NCBI RefSeq assembly: GCF_900109555.1
Contig: NZ_FNZV01000002.1
Coordinates: 124,001-188,000, forward strand
Length of the DNA: 64,000 nucleotides
Origin: Pacificibacter marinus
GTDB taxonomy: Bacteria; Pseudomonadota; Alphaproteobacteria; Rhodobacterales; Rhodobacteraceae
Reading direction: 5' to 3'
The notes under the pieces were generated by a model. That model ran no database searches. It was given only the letters and a program-made list of their open reading frames with translations, and was not told where the DNA came from. How positions within the stretch are numbered: the stretch's first letter is position 1; each line of letters opens with the position of its first letter. The position numbers and the translations under genes were made by a program. Shown in pieces: positions 37,083 through 45,812 of the stretch.

Positions 37083-37540
37083 CTACTTACGGACAAGTTT
37101 GACAACTTGTTGGGGTGAGTTGTCAAATTTTGTTCCTGATATGATCATGCGGGCATCTGCGGATTTTGCGTAGTCTTGCGCTTGTGAGGTTGTATCGTGG
37201 CCAAGGATCGCCATGCGTTGGCCGTCTGTTGCCCCATGTTCGGCCATGTAGGATGCTAATAGTTTCCTGACGCCGTGGGCTGTCTTTTGAATGCCTGCTG
37301 TGCGCGCTGCTTGTGCAAACCACTGTCCGGCAGCTTTGGGGCTGCGCGATCCACCTTGGGCGGTGCTTAGGTATGTTAGATGGCGGGGCGATGCGTCGAT
37401 ACAGGCCTGAAGATATGTATTGCTCGGATAGTAGTGGGGTGGGTTGTCAATAAACAGCGGTACGATGCTTGTTGTGCCTGTCTTTGCGTGCTTGCATGCT
37501 AGCCAGCCTTTTTTGACGTTTTTTGGACCCATAGGCGCTG
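37083..37540 (-). pseudogene. Tyrosine recombinase (integrase), C-terminal fragment
   Basis: The catalytic C-terminal half of a site-specific recombinase, about 150 residues. Visible are SRSPKAAGQWFAQAARTAGI, the HxxR box in TAHGVRKLLAS, the second His in AILGHDTT, and the nucleophile Tyr in AQDYAKSAD. The N-terminal arm, core-binding domain and first catalytic Arg are missing. Upstream of about 37,540 the sequence changes to an IS3 orfA scrap on the other strand, which probably marks the truncation point. The fragment abuts tRNA-Ser(GGA), a classic integration target. The frame stays open to 37571, but those residues are not integrase-like. Confidence 0.8.
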
Positions 37541-37561
37541 ACGTCAGACACGGACGGACAA

Positions 37562-37687
37562 ATGAAGGCACGATTTACGGACGAGCAGATCATTGCGCTG
37601 ATCAAGGAACAGGAAGCTGGCGAGAAGACTGCTGATGTATGCCGCATGCATGGGATCAGCTCAGCGACAGGTCCATTTCTGGTTTAA
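37562..37687 (+). pseudogene. IS3-type orfA, N-terminal fragment
   Basis: The first 35 or so codons of an IS3-family transposase orfA: MKARFTDEQIIALIKEQEAG, then a helix-turn-helix-like ADVCRMHGISSAT. The homologous frame then breaks off: after SAT it reads GPFLV and stops at 37687, where a normal orfA would go on with a Tyr/Trp/Lys segment. No orfB is present. It is a decayed or deletion-derived element. Confidence 0.75.
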
Positions 37688-37950
37688 GTCATCAGCTGAG
37701 AAGTCCTAATGGGTACAATGTTGAACATGTGACTGCTGTCCGTTATCGCCCTATTCCTCTGGGGTCTGATTATCTTGATGCCATTCTAACGCAGTGAGGC
37801 GAGGTCTAATAACGATCTGGGGGGCTGCCTAAGGCGACCCACACGACGGTGCTCAGCGTTTAGTTTCGTCGCTTTTGCTAGGTACGTTGGTTAGGGACGA
37901 TCAATGGAGGAGGCCGAAAACGCGGCAGGTCCACACTAGAGTGGGCAAGG
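37688..37950. other. Scar region between IS3 fragment and the M20 deacylase gene
   Basis: No intact gene. A plus-strand frame ending at 37797 (last residues LGSDYLDAILTQ) could be the tail of a lost gene, but I do not recognise it. At 37905-37934 lies a 30-base stretch matched at 24 of 30 positions at 62963-62992. This fits leftover ends of one or more mobile elements. Confidence 0.5.
37905..37934 (+). repeat. Imperfect 30-bp repeat, copy 1
   Basis: Matches 62963-62992 at 24 of 30 positions, including the shared last nine bases CAGGTCCAC and a CGCG four bases before them. Same orientation in both places. It lies at the 3' side of the recombinase/IS3 scar. Confidence 0.6.
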
Positions 37951-39135
37951 TTAGAAGGCTTGAAGGGTTGGTTCCATACCGTCTTGTAGGGCCGCGGTTA
38001 TCGCTGAAAGGAATTGATCACACTTGGCAAGCTGTGCTTCGCTGACGAACTCATCGGGCTTATGCCCTTGTGTCATGTGTCCCGGTCCGCAAATCACTGC
38101 CGGTATTGAGAGGCGTTCTTGGAACAGGCCGCCTTCCGTGCCGAAAGCGACTTTAATGAGAGCGCTCTCTGGGTCCATCAACGTGTTCAGAAAGGTGACG
38201 CTTGGGGTGTCTAGCGGCGTATCTAAGCCAGGGTAGCCGGAGACTTGTTTGATCTCGATGCGTGCATTCGGAAAGCGGCTTTTATGCGGTTCTACGATTG
38301 CAGTCGCGTCGTCAGTGATGCTGTCAATAAGTGTGTCAGGGTCATCCGCCGCAATGTTGCGTATTTCAAATTCGATATCACACAAGTTAGGCACAATATT
38401 AAGCGCTGTGCCCCCCTGCATCGTGCCAACATGAAGTGTGGAATAAGGAATATCGTAGACCATATCGCGGGCACCATGCTGTTCAAGCTCAGCTTGTTGA
38501 TCTTGAATGCGCGCAATCAAGGCCGCGCCAAGGTGTAAGGCATTCAGGGCATCCGGTGCCAATGCAGAATGCGCCTCTTGCCCATGGCAACGGGCGTGTA
38601 ACGCGCGCTTGCCTTTATGGCCCGTTGCGATGCGCATTCCGGTTGGTTCACCGATAATACAAAGCGCGGGGCGTTCTGGACGTTGGGCAAGAGAGTCCAG
38701 CATCCCGCGCACACCGAGGCAGCCGATCTCTTCGTCATATGAAATGGCGAGGTGCAAAGGTAGCTTTAATGGGGATTGGGCTGCTTGCATCATCGTGTGG
38801 ATGGCCACTGCCAAAAAACCCTTCATGTCTGCCGTGCCGCGCCCGTATAGATTGCCATCTTTGCGGCGCAATGTGTATGGGTCACTGCTCCAATTTTGGC
38901 CTGCCACAGGCACCACGTCGCAATGCCCAGACATGACCACGCCGCCAGACCCTTGCGGCCCGAGACTGGCCCAGAGGTTTGCGCGCGTGCCATCACTGCT
39001 GGTAAACCGTTCAAGCCGTACACCAAGCGGGCCGAGTAAGCCTTCTACGTATTCCAATAAGGCCAGATTGGATTGGCGTGACACAGTCTGAAATGAGACC
39101 AGTTTTGTCAGAATGTCTAAAATCTCGGAGCTCAT
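37951..39135 (-). CDS. M20-family deacylase, acetylornithine-deacetylase-like
   Basis: A two-metal amidohydrolase, 394 residues, of the ArgE/DapE family. Metal ligands are seen in VVMSGHCDVVPVAG (His, Asp), LYGRGTADMKGF (bridging Asp), SYDEEIGCLG (Glu-Glu) and GPGHMTQGHKPDEFV (last His). The lid domain lies between. It is closest to ArgE (N-acetylornithine deacetylase), but its place at the end of a transport and catabolic run, with no arginine genes, suggests it may deacylate an imported N-acyl amino compound. AGGAAAG precedes the ATG. It lies 12 bases after the LysR gene on the same strand. Confidence 0.88.
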   Translation of the reverse strand: MSSEILDILTKLVSFQTVSRQSNLALLEYVEGLLGPLGVRLERFTSSDGTRANLWASLGPQGSGGVVMSGHCDVVPVAGQNWSSDPYTLRRKDGNLYGRGTADMKGFLAVAIHTMMQAAQSPLKLPLHLAISYDEEIGCLGVRGMLDSLAQRPERPALCIIGEPTGMRIATGHKGKRALHARCHGQEAHSALAPDALNALHLGAALIARIQDQQAELEQHGARDMVYDIPYSTLHVGTMQGGTALNIVPNLCDIEFEIRNIAADDPDTLIDSITDDATAIVEPHKSRFPNARIEIKQVSGYPGLDTPLDTPSVTFLNTLMDPESALIKVAFGTEGGLFQERLSIPAVICGPGHMTQGHKPDEFVSEAQLAKCDQFLSAITAALQDGMEPTLQAF

Positions 39136-39147
39136 TTAGCTTTCCTA

Positions 39148-40074
39148 TTATATCACGAGGCCGGGGAGTTTATTGGCATCGGCGGCTTCGTGGCAGTGAT
39201 CAATAAAGGCTTGAATCGTACGCGAAACATGGCTCGCTTTGGGCAGGGCAATACCGAGTTGAAGTGGTGGCACATCGGTTTTCAACGGGATAAATTTAAG
39301 CGGCATTCCATCCATAGAAGTCTTTGAAACTGTGCGCATATTTGAAATACCAAAGCCAAAGCCATTTGCGACCAAACATCGCTGAATTGTGATCTCGGAC
39401 GTCCGTTCTGCAATGCTGGGACGGCGGCTTAAACTGCGAAAAAACGACAAAAAGTAATCGGAGCTATGCGGCATGTCGAGCAGTACCATTTCGTGATCAA
39501 TCAAATCAGACGCTGTTAATTCGCTAAAGCCGGCCAAGGGATGATCGACTGCGACCATAACATAAGGTGGCAAGGGTTGCAGTGGCTGAAAGTCGATATC
39601 ACTGTGTAATGAAAGGTCGTAGGTCAATGCTATATCTATTCTGGCAGAGCCTAAGGCATCGAATATCTGTGCTTGATCCAGTTCGATTTGGTTGAAATCG
39701 ACGTTGGAATGCTTGTCCTCAAAACCACGACGCAACTGTGGCACCATGACTTGAACGAATGTCTTCAGGCAACCAACCCTGAGCGGACCGCGAACGCTGC
39801 CTGTATAGATATTGGCCATATCGTTGAGCTGCGCAGCATTGGCCAAAACTTCGCGGGCTTGTTCCGTGAAGCGCACGCCCGCAGGTGTCAGGACTGATCC
39901 TTGGGCATGGCGACGGGTAAACAGTTGAACGCCAAATCCAGCCTCAAGCTGCGCAATGGCTGATGACATTGAGGGCGCTGTGACATTGACCATTTCAGAA
40001 GCTAGAGCAATGCTTCCAGCTTCGCCAACCGCAATGAAATATTCAAGTTGTCTCAAAGTAAATCGTAACGGCAT
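39148..40074 (-). CDS. LysR-family regulator of the ABC/deacylase cluster
   Basis: A 308-residue LysR-type regulator. The N-terminal winged helix (1-60) reads LRQLEYFIAVGEAGSIALAS, then VNVTAPSMSSAIAQLEAGFG. The substrate domain has a normal length. It lies within a run of minus-strand genes between DUF1028 and the M20 deacylase, so it is probably cotranscribed with them and controls the run, including itself. Its inducer would be the imported compound or a breakdown product; none can be named. Confidence 0.88.
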   Translation of the reverse strand: MPLRFTLRQLEYFIAVGEAGSIALASEMVNVTAPSMSSAIAQLEAGFGVQLFTRRHAQGSVLTPAGVRFTEQAREVLANAAQLNDMANIYTGSVRGPLRVGCLKTFVQVMVPQLRRGFEDKHSNVDFNQIELDQAQIFDALGSARIDIALTYDLSLHSDIDFQPLQPLPPYVMVAVDHPLAGFSELTASDLIDHEMVLLDMPHSSDYFLSFFRSLSRRPSIAERTSEITIQRCLVANGFGFGISNMRTVSKTSMDGMPLKFIPLKTDVPPLQLGIALPKASHVSRTIQAFIDHCHEAADANKLPGLVI

Positions 40075-40135
40075 GATGTAACTGGACCTTTCTTGGAAGC
40101 TGCGATTGCTTTGGATTTACGCTCGTAAACTGTAG

Positions 40136-40810
40136 TTACTCGTCGCCCGGAACACCATAAGAGGGCGCATCACGCGGGTCGAGCGCACGGGTGACATATG
40201 TCTCCATTTGGGGCTGAAAAACGACCCACGAGGCTTCCAAGGCTGTAATGGGGCACTCTTCTGTCCAGTCACAGCGCAGTTCCGCCAGAGGCCAACTTTC
40301 TTGATCAACCAACAGCAAACCCGCAGAATGGACTGGCCCAGCTTCGCCGCCAGCCGTTAAGCCTGCGCGCAAAGCCCCCAAGAGCCGCTGGCCTAAGTGA
40401 CCCGTGCTGTTAATGAAGGATTGCACCATGACTTCTGGCACGCCTGCATCCGCCAATAGATTACCTGCGGCGGCTGTGTCGCGTCCTGTGGCTTCAGACC
40501 ATAGACCTAAAACGTGAGTGCCTGAGACGATTGCGCTTTGGCCTGATCGATTGACGGCTAGAACTTGTCGGTAGCCCATATGTGGCCCGCTACGCTCAAG
40601 GATTGATAGGGCTTCTGATGGGCTTGCGCCGCGTTCCATCAGATCAAGAGCATGTGGACCCAATCGCGGATCCGTGATGTTTTGTGTCGCAACAGCACCA
40701 ACCTTTGCACGTGCAAAGGAGCACCGTGCAGCAACTGCTGGGGATGACGATGATATTGCGACCCCAAACATACCGGTGTCAGGGCAGTGGCCAATGATAG
40801 AAAAAGTCAT
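40136..40810 (-). CDS. DUF1028 family protein (Ntn-hydrolase-like)
   Basis: A 224-residue protein of the DUF1028 family. It begins MTFSIIGHCPDTGMFGVAIS and continues SSPAVAARCSFARAKVGAVATQN, the conserved N-terminal part thought to adopt an Ntn-hydrolase fold. GLLLVDQESWPLAELRCDW lies near residue 165. The activity is not established; members cluster with amidohydrolases, Rid proteins and amino-compound transporters, as here. GGAG sits six bases before the ATG. It lies 93 bases after the Rid-family gene. Confidence 0.82.
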   Translation of the reverse strand: MTFSIIGHCPDTGMFGVAISSSSPAVAARCSFARAKVGAVATQNITDPRLGPHALDLMERGASPSEALSILERSGPHMGYRQVLAVNRSGQSAIVSGTHVLGLWSEATGRDTAAAGNLLADAGVPEVMVQSFINSTGHLGQRLLGALRAGLTAGGEAGPVHSAGLLLVDQESWPLAELRCDWTEECPITALEASWVVFQPQMETYVTRALDPRDAPSYGVPGDE

Positions 40811-40903
40811 GTGATCTCCAAGGGGAAGGGCTCAAGGTGAATGCGATTGTGTTCAGGCTTAGTGCGGAAAATGGCGCTAAGCCTTAAAGTTACACAATTG
40901 AAA

Positions 40904-41320
40904 TCAGTCGGGAATGACTGCTGTGGCATCAATTTCGACCAGCCACTCAGGGCGCGCTAAGGCGACAACCACCAGCCCAGTGCAGACTGGGTAAACGCCT
41001 TTGATATAGCTACCCATGGTTTTGTAAACGGCCTCGCGGTGGCGTACATCCGTCAAATACACGACCAGTTTCGTAACGTGACGCATCTCGCCACCACATT
41101 CTTCTACAAGTTGGCGAATATTGCTCATGACCTTGTGGGTTTGCTCAACAGGGTCGTTGCCTTGGATGTTTTCTGCCGTATCCAAATCTTGGGGGCACTG
41201 ACCACGCAAAAATATTGTCGTTCCGCCTTTGGCGATAACGGCTTGCGACAAATCGTTATCAAGGTTTTGCTCAGGGTACGTTTCTTTTGTGTTGAATTTT
41301 CTGTGGCGGATGTGTGGCAT
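40904..41320 (-). CDS. Rid-family (YjgF/YER057c/UK114) protein without the RidA Arg
   Basis: A 138-residue member of the Rid family, trimeric in known cases. Family landmarks are LFLRGQ-type sequence (here IFLRGQCPQDL), HKVMSNIRQLVEECGG and VTKLVVYLTDV. Near the C-terminus, where RidA has the substrate-binding Arg (consensus ARSAVEV), the aligned residue is Thr in CTGLVVVALARPEWLVEIDA. This predicts that it is not a standard 2-aminoacrylate deaminase; Rid4-7-type proteins, often in catabolic operons, share this loss. AAGGAG precedes the ATG. In the same run as the GST and DUF1028 genes. Confidence 0.85.
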   Translation of the reverse strand: MPHIRHRKFNTKETYPEQNLDNDLSQAVIAKGGTTIFLRGQCPQDLDTAENIQGNDPVEQTHKVMSNIRQLVEECGGEMRHVTKLVVYLTDVRHREAVYKTMGSYIKGVYPVCTGLVVVALARPEWLVEIDATAVIPD

Positions 41321-41364
41321 CGGAATGCTCCTTTTTATATCGCAGAGGTCATTGCTGAAGGGGG

Positions 41365-41976
41365 TCAGGCCGTGGGGCGGGTGGCTATCAAGGCAGGGGT
41401 TTTCTCAAACTCGGCGTGCCAATGCGCCAACGCAGGCCGCTTTTCTTGCCAATTCAGCTCAGGAAAGCGAAAGTTTAGCCAGCCAAGGGCGCAGGCATAG
41501 GTGATTGCGCCGATGTCTTGGCATCCATCATCTGGAATGTCGGCATCCATAGCGTCGAGCGCATCCATGATTTTTTCGGTTTGCTTTTCGATCCACAGTG
41601 GCCAGCGGTGCGGTTCAGGGCGCACCAGCGTTTCGTAACGGATCAGCAATGCCGCATCCAGTAATCCATCGGCGAGGGCTTGGCGTTGCAACGCAGTCCA
41701 ACGGGGGGCACCTGCGCGCGGGACTATCCCACCATTTTTTTCAGTGTCGAGGTATTCGCAAATCACGCGACTATCATACAAAACAACACCGTCTTCAGTC
41801 CGAGCCGCTGGGACTTTCGCCAGCGGATTAAAGGCCTGAATGCGTGTGTCTCTGTCCGTGGGGTGCGCTGCACTGTCGAGCACCTCGATGGAGTCCTCAA
41901 TCTGCAACATATGCGCGACAACCATCACTTTACGTACGAATGGTGACGCCGATCCCCAATAGAGTGAAAGCTTCAT
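41365..41976 (-). CDS. Glutathione S-transferase family protein
   Basis: A 203-residue GST-fold protein. The thioredoxin-like N-terminal domain has LYWGSASPFVRKVMVVAHML, with Ser-Pro near the usual active-site position, then NPLAKVPAARTEDG (cis-Pro) and LYDSRVICEYLD (the Glu/Asp-Ser glutathione contact). The helical C-terminal domain includes DIGAITYACALGWLNFRFPE. It overlaps the quinone oxidoreductase gene by four bases. It may conjugate glutathione to, or isomerise, an electrophilic intermediate of the pathway. Confidence 0.88.
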   Translation of the reverse strand: MKLSLYWGSASPFVRKVMVVAHMLQIEDSIEVLDSAAHPTDRDTRIQAFNPLAKVPAARTEDGVVLYDSRVICEYLDTEKNGGIVPRAGAPRWTALQRQALADGLLDAALLIRYETLVRPEPHRWPLWIEKQTEKIMDALDAMDADIPDDGCQDIGAITYACALGWLNFRFPELNWQEKRPALAHWHAEFEKTPALIATRPTA

Positions 41977-42974
41977 AACGCGGCCGTTTGCATCGCCAAG
42001 ACGATCTTACCAATATTGTTGCCACTTTCCAAAAGCGCGTGCGCCTGCGCCACATCATCTAACGCAAAGGTCTGGGATGTCACTGGGCGGACGTCTCCGC
42101 TGGCAATCAGGGGCAGAAGCTTTTCACGAACGCTCTGTGCGATCTCGGCCTTTTCCGTATCACTTTTCGGCCGAAGCGTGGATGAGCTGAGCCAAAGACC
42201 TTTTCGCATAACCAACCCAAGATCCACTGGCGCTATCATGCCAGTCATAAATGCAAGGCCGATGTGGCGTCCACCTTGCGCCATGCAGGCAAGGTGCTTG
42301 TTGATCATATCGCCACCAAGAATGTCGAGAACGACGTCTACACCGTGACCGTCAGTCACGCGCATAATTTCTTCGGTGATATCCGCTGTACGGTAGTCAA
42401 TGGCATGTATGCCCATCTGACTTAATTTCGCACATTTCTCAGTGCCGCCTGCGGTGACAAAAACGTCAGCCCCCCAAGCCGTCGTGAGTTGCGATGCCAG
42501 TGTTCCTATACCGCTGGCACCCCCTTGAATTAAAACACGATCGCCAGCTTTAAGGGCCCCACGATCAAAGAGATTGTGCCAAATCGTGAATAGTCCTTCA
42601 GGAAGTGCGGCAGCCTCTGCCTTGGTTAGTCCTTCAGGAATTGGAAGGCAGTGATCCGCCTTAGCAAGAACGTACTCAGCATATCCGCCAGCTTTGACCA
42701 AGGCCATCACATCTGTATTTTCGGACAGACCATCCACACCTTTACCAAGGCGTGTGATGGTTCCTGAGACTTCTAGCCCAAGGATGTCGGACACATCGGC
42801 AGGTGCAGGCAAAGCGCCTGAGCGCTGCATAATATCAGGTCGGTTAATACCTGATGCGGCAACGCGAATAAGGACCTCTCCAGCTGCAGGTACAGGAATG
42901 GGGCGCTCAACAAGTTCGAGAACCTCTGGGCCGCCAGCTTTGCTTGCAATCACTGCACGCATTGTATTGGTCAT
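41973..42974 (-). CDS. NAD(P)H quinone oxidoreductase, PIG3-like zinc-free MDR
   Basis: A 333-residue medium-chain dehydrogenase/reductase. The N-terminal GroES-like domain holds GPEVLELVERPIPVPAAGEV and VAASGINRPDIMQRSGALP, the quinone oxidoreductase pattern without zinc-binding Cys. The Rossmann part has VLIQGGASGIGTLASQLTTA around residue 150, then VVLDILGGDMINKHLACMA. It likely reduces quinones or alpha,beta-unsaturated carbonyls. It overlaps the upstream transporter ATPase gene and the downstream GST gene by four bases each. Confidence 0.88.
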   Translation of the reverse strand: MTNTMRAVIASKAGGPEVLELVERPIPVPAAGEVLIRVAASGINRPDIMQRSGALPAPADVSDILGLEVSGTITRLGKGVDGLSENTDVMALVKAGGYAEYVLAKADHCLPIPEGLTKAEAAALPEGLFTIWHNLFDRGALKAGDRVLIQGGASGIGTLASQLTTAWGADVFVTAGGTEKCAKLSQMGIHAIDYRTADITEEIMRVTDGHGVDVVLDILGGDMINKHLACMAQGGRHIGLAFMTGMIAPVDLGLVMRKGLWLSSSTLRPKSDTEKAEIAQSVREKLLPLIASGDVRPVTSQTFALDDVAQAHALLESGNNIGKIVLAMQTAAL

Positions 42975-44092
42975 TCGACCTCTCCATTCAGTTTATAGAT
43001 TGCAGGGCCACGGGACGGTAACGCGATACCAACCTTGGTGCCTGCGCTTGGCGCTTCGCTTGCTGGAACACGTTGCATCACGCGATTATCCGCGGCGGCG
43101 CAGTCGAGATGCACTTCGGCATAACTGCCTTGATAGACGGTCAAAGCAACGGTTGCGGGGATGCTTCCGGCCTGTCCGGCTTGCGTCAATTTGCATTGCT
43201 CGGGACGGGCAAATAATGTCACTGGGCCAGGTTCGGGAAGATCATCTTGGTACGTCTCTAACTGCAATTGTGTTTCGCCGACCGTGAGACGCACAAAGGT
43301 TTCATCGCGGTCCAGCAAAGTGACAGAAAACAGGTTTGCATCGCCGACAAAGGTTGACACAAATTGGTTTTGAGGCCGGTCGTAAATATCCGTCGGAGAC
43401 CCGATTTGACGGATCTGCCCGCGAGACATCACTGCGATGCGGTCTGACATGCTGAGGGCTTCACTTTGGTCGTGGGTGACAAACACTGTCGTGAGGCCGA
43501 GACGGGTTTGAATTTCTTTAAGCTCGACTTGCATTGCTGTGCGCAAATTTCGATCAAGCGCAGAAAAAGGTTCATCCAAAAGCAGGACCTTTGGGCGAAT
43601 AACCAAGGCACGCGCAAGCGCAACACGTTGCTGTTGACCGCCCGAGAGTTGATTGGGTTTGCGATCTGCAAAGTCCCCGAGCTTGACCAGTTCCAATGCT
43701 TCACGCACGCGCTCTGCAGTTTCAGCTTTGGAAACATGGCGTGTGCGTAGGCCGTAGCCAACGTTTTGCGCCACATTCATATGCGGGAATAAAGCATAGT
43801 TTTGGAACACGATGCCAATTTCGCGCCGGTGTGGTGGCACTTGGGTTACAAGGTCGCGGTTGATAAACAATTCGCCACAATCCGCCTCAAGAAAGCCCGC
43901 AATCAGATTAAGCAGCGTGGTTTTTCCGCAGCCTGATGGGCCCAGCAAGGTGAGAAACTCTCCTTGGCGAATTTTCAGCCAGACAGGTTCTAGCGCGACG
44001 GTTCCGGAGAAAGACTTGCCAACACCATCGATTTGAACGGCTGGATGTTGGGTGTTGTTCTGCAGAACACTGGGGGAAATCTCATTCGACAT
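42971..44092 (-). CDS. ABC transporter ATPase, polyamine/spermidine type (PotA-like)
   Basis: The energising subunit of the importer encoded upstream, 373 residues. The nucleotide domain has the Walker A LLGPSGCGKTTLLN, Q-loop FQNYALFPHM, signature LSGGQQQRVALARAL, Walker B VLLLDEPFSALD and the switch His in TVFVTHDQSEAL. A C-terminal TOBE domain (about 280-370) is typical of PotA, FbpC and PotG. The ATG at 44092 is preferred over 44107 because of AAGG eight bases upstream. It overlaps the permease gene by 11 bases. Confidence 0.93.
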   Translation of the reverse strand: MSNEISPSVLQNNTQHPAVQIDGVGKSFSGTVALEPVWLKIRQGEFLTLLGPSGCGKTTLLNLIAGFLEADCGELFINRDLVTQVPPHRREIGIVFQNYALFPHMNVAQNVGYGLRTRHVSKAETAERVREALELVKLGDFADRKPNQLSGGQQQRVALARALVIRPKVLLLDEPFSALDRNLRTAMQVELKEIQTRLGLTTVFVTHDQSEALSMSDRIAVMSRGQIRQIGSPTDIYDRPQNQFVSTFVGDANLFSVTLLDRDETFVRLTVGETQLQLETYQDDLPEPGPVTLFARPEQCKLTQAGQAGSIPATVALTVYQGSYAEVHLDCAAADNRVMQRVPASEAPSAGTKVGIALPSRGPAIYKLNGEVE

Positions 44093-44891
44093 TGAGGACC
44101 TTTTCAAGACGGAAGAATTTATGCACGACGAGGAGCAGGGCTGCGACGGCGATCACGTAAATGACAGAGACAGCGGCCAGCGTTGGGTCGGCGTATTCGC
44201 GGACGTAGTTATACATCGCGACGGGGAATGTTTGGGTGCCTTGGTTCACGACAAACAGTGAGGCCGTAAACTCGTTGAAGGACAAAATGGCAGCAAAGAG
44301 CGCGCCAGAAATCAGACCCGGCACCAAAAGCGGAAGCGTAATGGTCAGCAGAACACGTAGCGGTGCTGCGCCGAGACTCTCAGCGGCCTGCTCATAGCGG
44401 CGTTCGAAGTTTTGCAGTGAAACGTAGACAGAACGGATCACAAAAGGCAGCACAATGATGACATGCACGGCAACCACCAGCCAAATTGTTCTCGGCAGAG
44501 ATGCTGCCGTCGATAGGATAAGCAAGCCAAGACCAATGGTGAAATTTGGAATGATCAAAGGCGACATGAGTATGCTGTTCAACAAAGATTTCAGTGAGAA
44601 ATCATAGCGGTTCAAAACATATGCAAAGCCTGAGCCTGCGATCATCGCAAACGTTGCTGCAATGGCTGAAACCTTAAGAGAGTTGATCAGTCCTTTGCCG
44701 AAATCTCGATACTCAATAGCATTAGAATACCAGCGCAAAGACCAGTTTTTGGGTGGGAAGGATAGGATTGCACTGTCGTTAAAGGAGGCGATAAAAACCA
44801 CTAAAAAGGGGAGCAGCACAAAGCCGAGGATCATGGTCAAAAGGACCCGACCACTCCAGTCTAGCAGATGATCAAAGAGAGACTTTTTCAT
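44082..44891 (-). CDS. ABC transporter permease, PotC-like
   Basis: An inner-membrane permease, 269 residues with six predicted segments. The coupling EAA-type loop is YEQAAESLGAAPLRVLLTITLP around residue 175, which contacts the ATPase. It starts SLFDHLLDWSGRVLLTMILG. Its ATG overlaps the stop of the other permease gene by one base (TAATG). With its partner it forms the channel of a PotB/PotC-type importer. Confidence 0.92.
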   Translation of the reverse strand: MKKSLFDHLLDWSGRVLLTMILGFVLLPFLVVFIASFNDSAILSFPPKNWSLRWYSNAIEYRDFGKGLINSLKVSAIAATFAMIAGSGFAYVLNRYDFSLKSLLNSILMSPLIIPNFTIGLGLLILSTAASLPRTIWLVVAVHVIIVLPFVIRSVYVSLQNFERRYEQAAESLGAAPLRVLLTITLPLLVPGLISGALFAAILSFNEFTASLFVVNQGTQTFPVAMYNYVREYADPTLAAVSVIYVIAVAALLLVVHKFFRLEKVLNVE

Positions 44892-45745
44892 TATGAATGT
44901 GCTCCGAATTTTTCCAAACGGCGAATGCCGGTATTAAAAATTGCAAGCACTGCAATGGTGAACAGCAGCCCGACCAACGACAGCGATGCCGCGAGCGGGA
45001 AGTTGAACGACGCAAAGCCAACTTGGTAAACCAATGTGGAAATGGTCTGTACCTTGCCGCCGCCAATCATCTGCGGCGTTGCAAACGCCGAGAATGTCCA
45101 GGCAAATGCAGTTGACGTGGCAGCGGCGATACCGGGTATGGACAGGGGCAAGGTGATGCTTGCAAAGACGCGCACACGGCCAGCGCCAAGAGAGGTCGCG
45201 GCACGCTCAAGGTTCATGTCGATATGGGACAAGGCGGCGGCCAACATCACCACCACAATGGGCAATGTAAAATGCACCAAAGCGATGACAACGCCTGTCA
45301 TGGTAAACATAAAGTTGATGGGGGCATCAATGAACCCCATCTGCATGAGCGTCGCGTTTACAAAGCCACGATTGCCCAGCACGATAATCCACGAATAGGT
45401 TCGTACAATCTCGCCTAGGAATAGCGGGGTCAGTGAGATCAACAGAATGGCACTGCGAAGCTTCACCGATTGCGCGCGCACCATTGCATAGGCAAGCGGA
45501 TAGCCGATCAATAAGGTGAATATTGCGGTCCATAAACAGAGCAATACAGTGTTCAAAAAAGCTTGCCCGTAGACAGTTTTCCAAAGCGTCGTAAAGTTAT
45601 CCAAAGTGAAACCGCCAGGATCGAGAGATCCGGGTACATAGGCCCTGAAACTGTATTGCACGATCGCAATAAAAGAGGCGGCGATCGCAAATGCAATCAA
45701 GACCGAGGGTAGGGAAAACCATCCAAGAAAAGGGCGTTTCGACAT
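44891..45745 (-). CDS. ABC transporter permease, PotB-like
   Basis: The first permease of the importer, 284 residues with six predicted membrane segments. The EAA loop is LERAATSLGAGRVRVFASITLP around residue 200. The N-terminal segment is FSLPSVLIAFAIAASFIAIV. It follows the binding-protein gene after a 67-base gap that holds a stable hairpin, which could lower permease expression relative to the binding protein. Confidence 0.92.
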   Translation of the reverse strand: MSKRPFLGWFSLPSVLIAFAIAASFIAIVQYSFRAYVPGSLDPGGFTLDNFTTLWKTVYGQAFLNTVLLCLWTAIFTLLIGYPLAYAMVRAQSVKLRSAILLISLTPLFLGEIVRTYSWIIVLGNRGFVNATLMQMGFIDAPINFMFTMTGVVIALVHFTLPIVVVMLAAALSHIDMNLERAATSLGAGRVRVFASITLPLSIPGIAAATSTAFAWTFSAFATPQMIGGGKVQTISTLVYQVGFASFNFPLAASLSLVGLLFTIAVLAIFNTGIRRLEKFGAHS

Positions 45746-45771
45746 TAAAAAAGGCTACTCTGTTTGAGGGG

Positions 45772-45795
45772 GCCCAGCAGTTTAGACTGCTGGGC
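45772..45795. promoter_or_regulatory. Intercistronic hairpin between binding-protein and permease genes
   Basis: The perfect nine-base stem GCCCAGCAG / CTGCTGGGC with a six-base loop has no following T-run on either strand. Such hairpins commonly protect the upstream binding-protein mRNA and reduce downstream expression. Confidence 0.65.
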
Positions 45796-45812
45796 TGTCG
45801 TATCGGTCAGTC

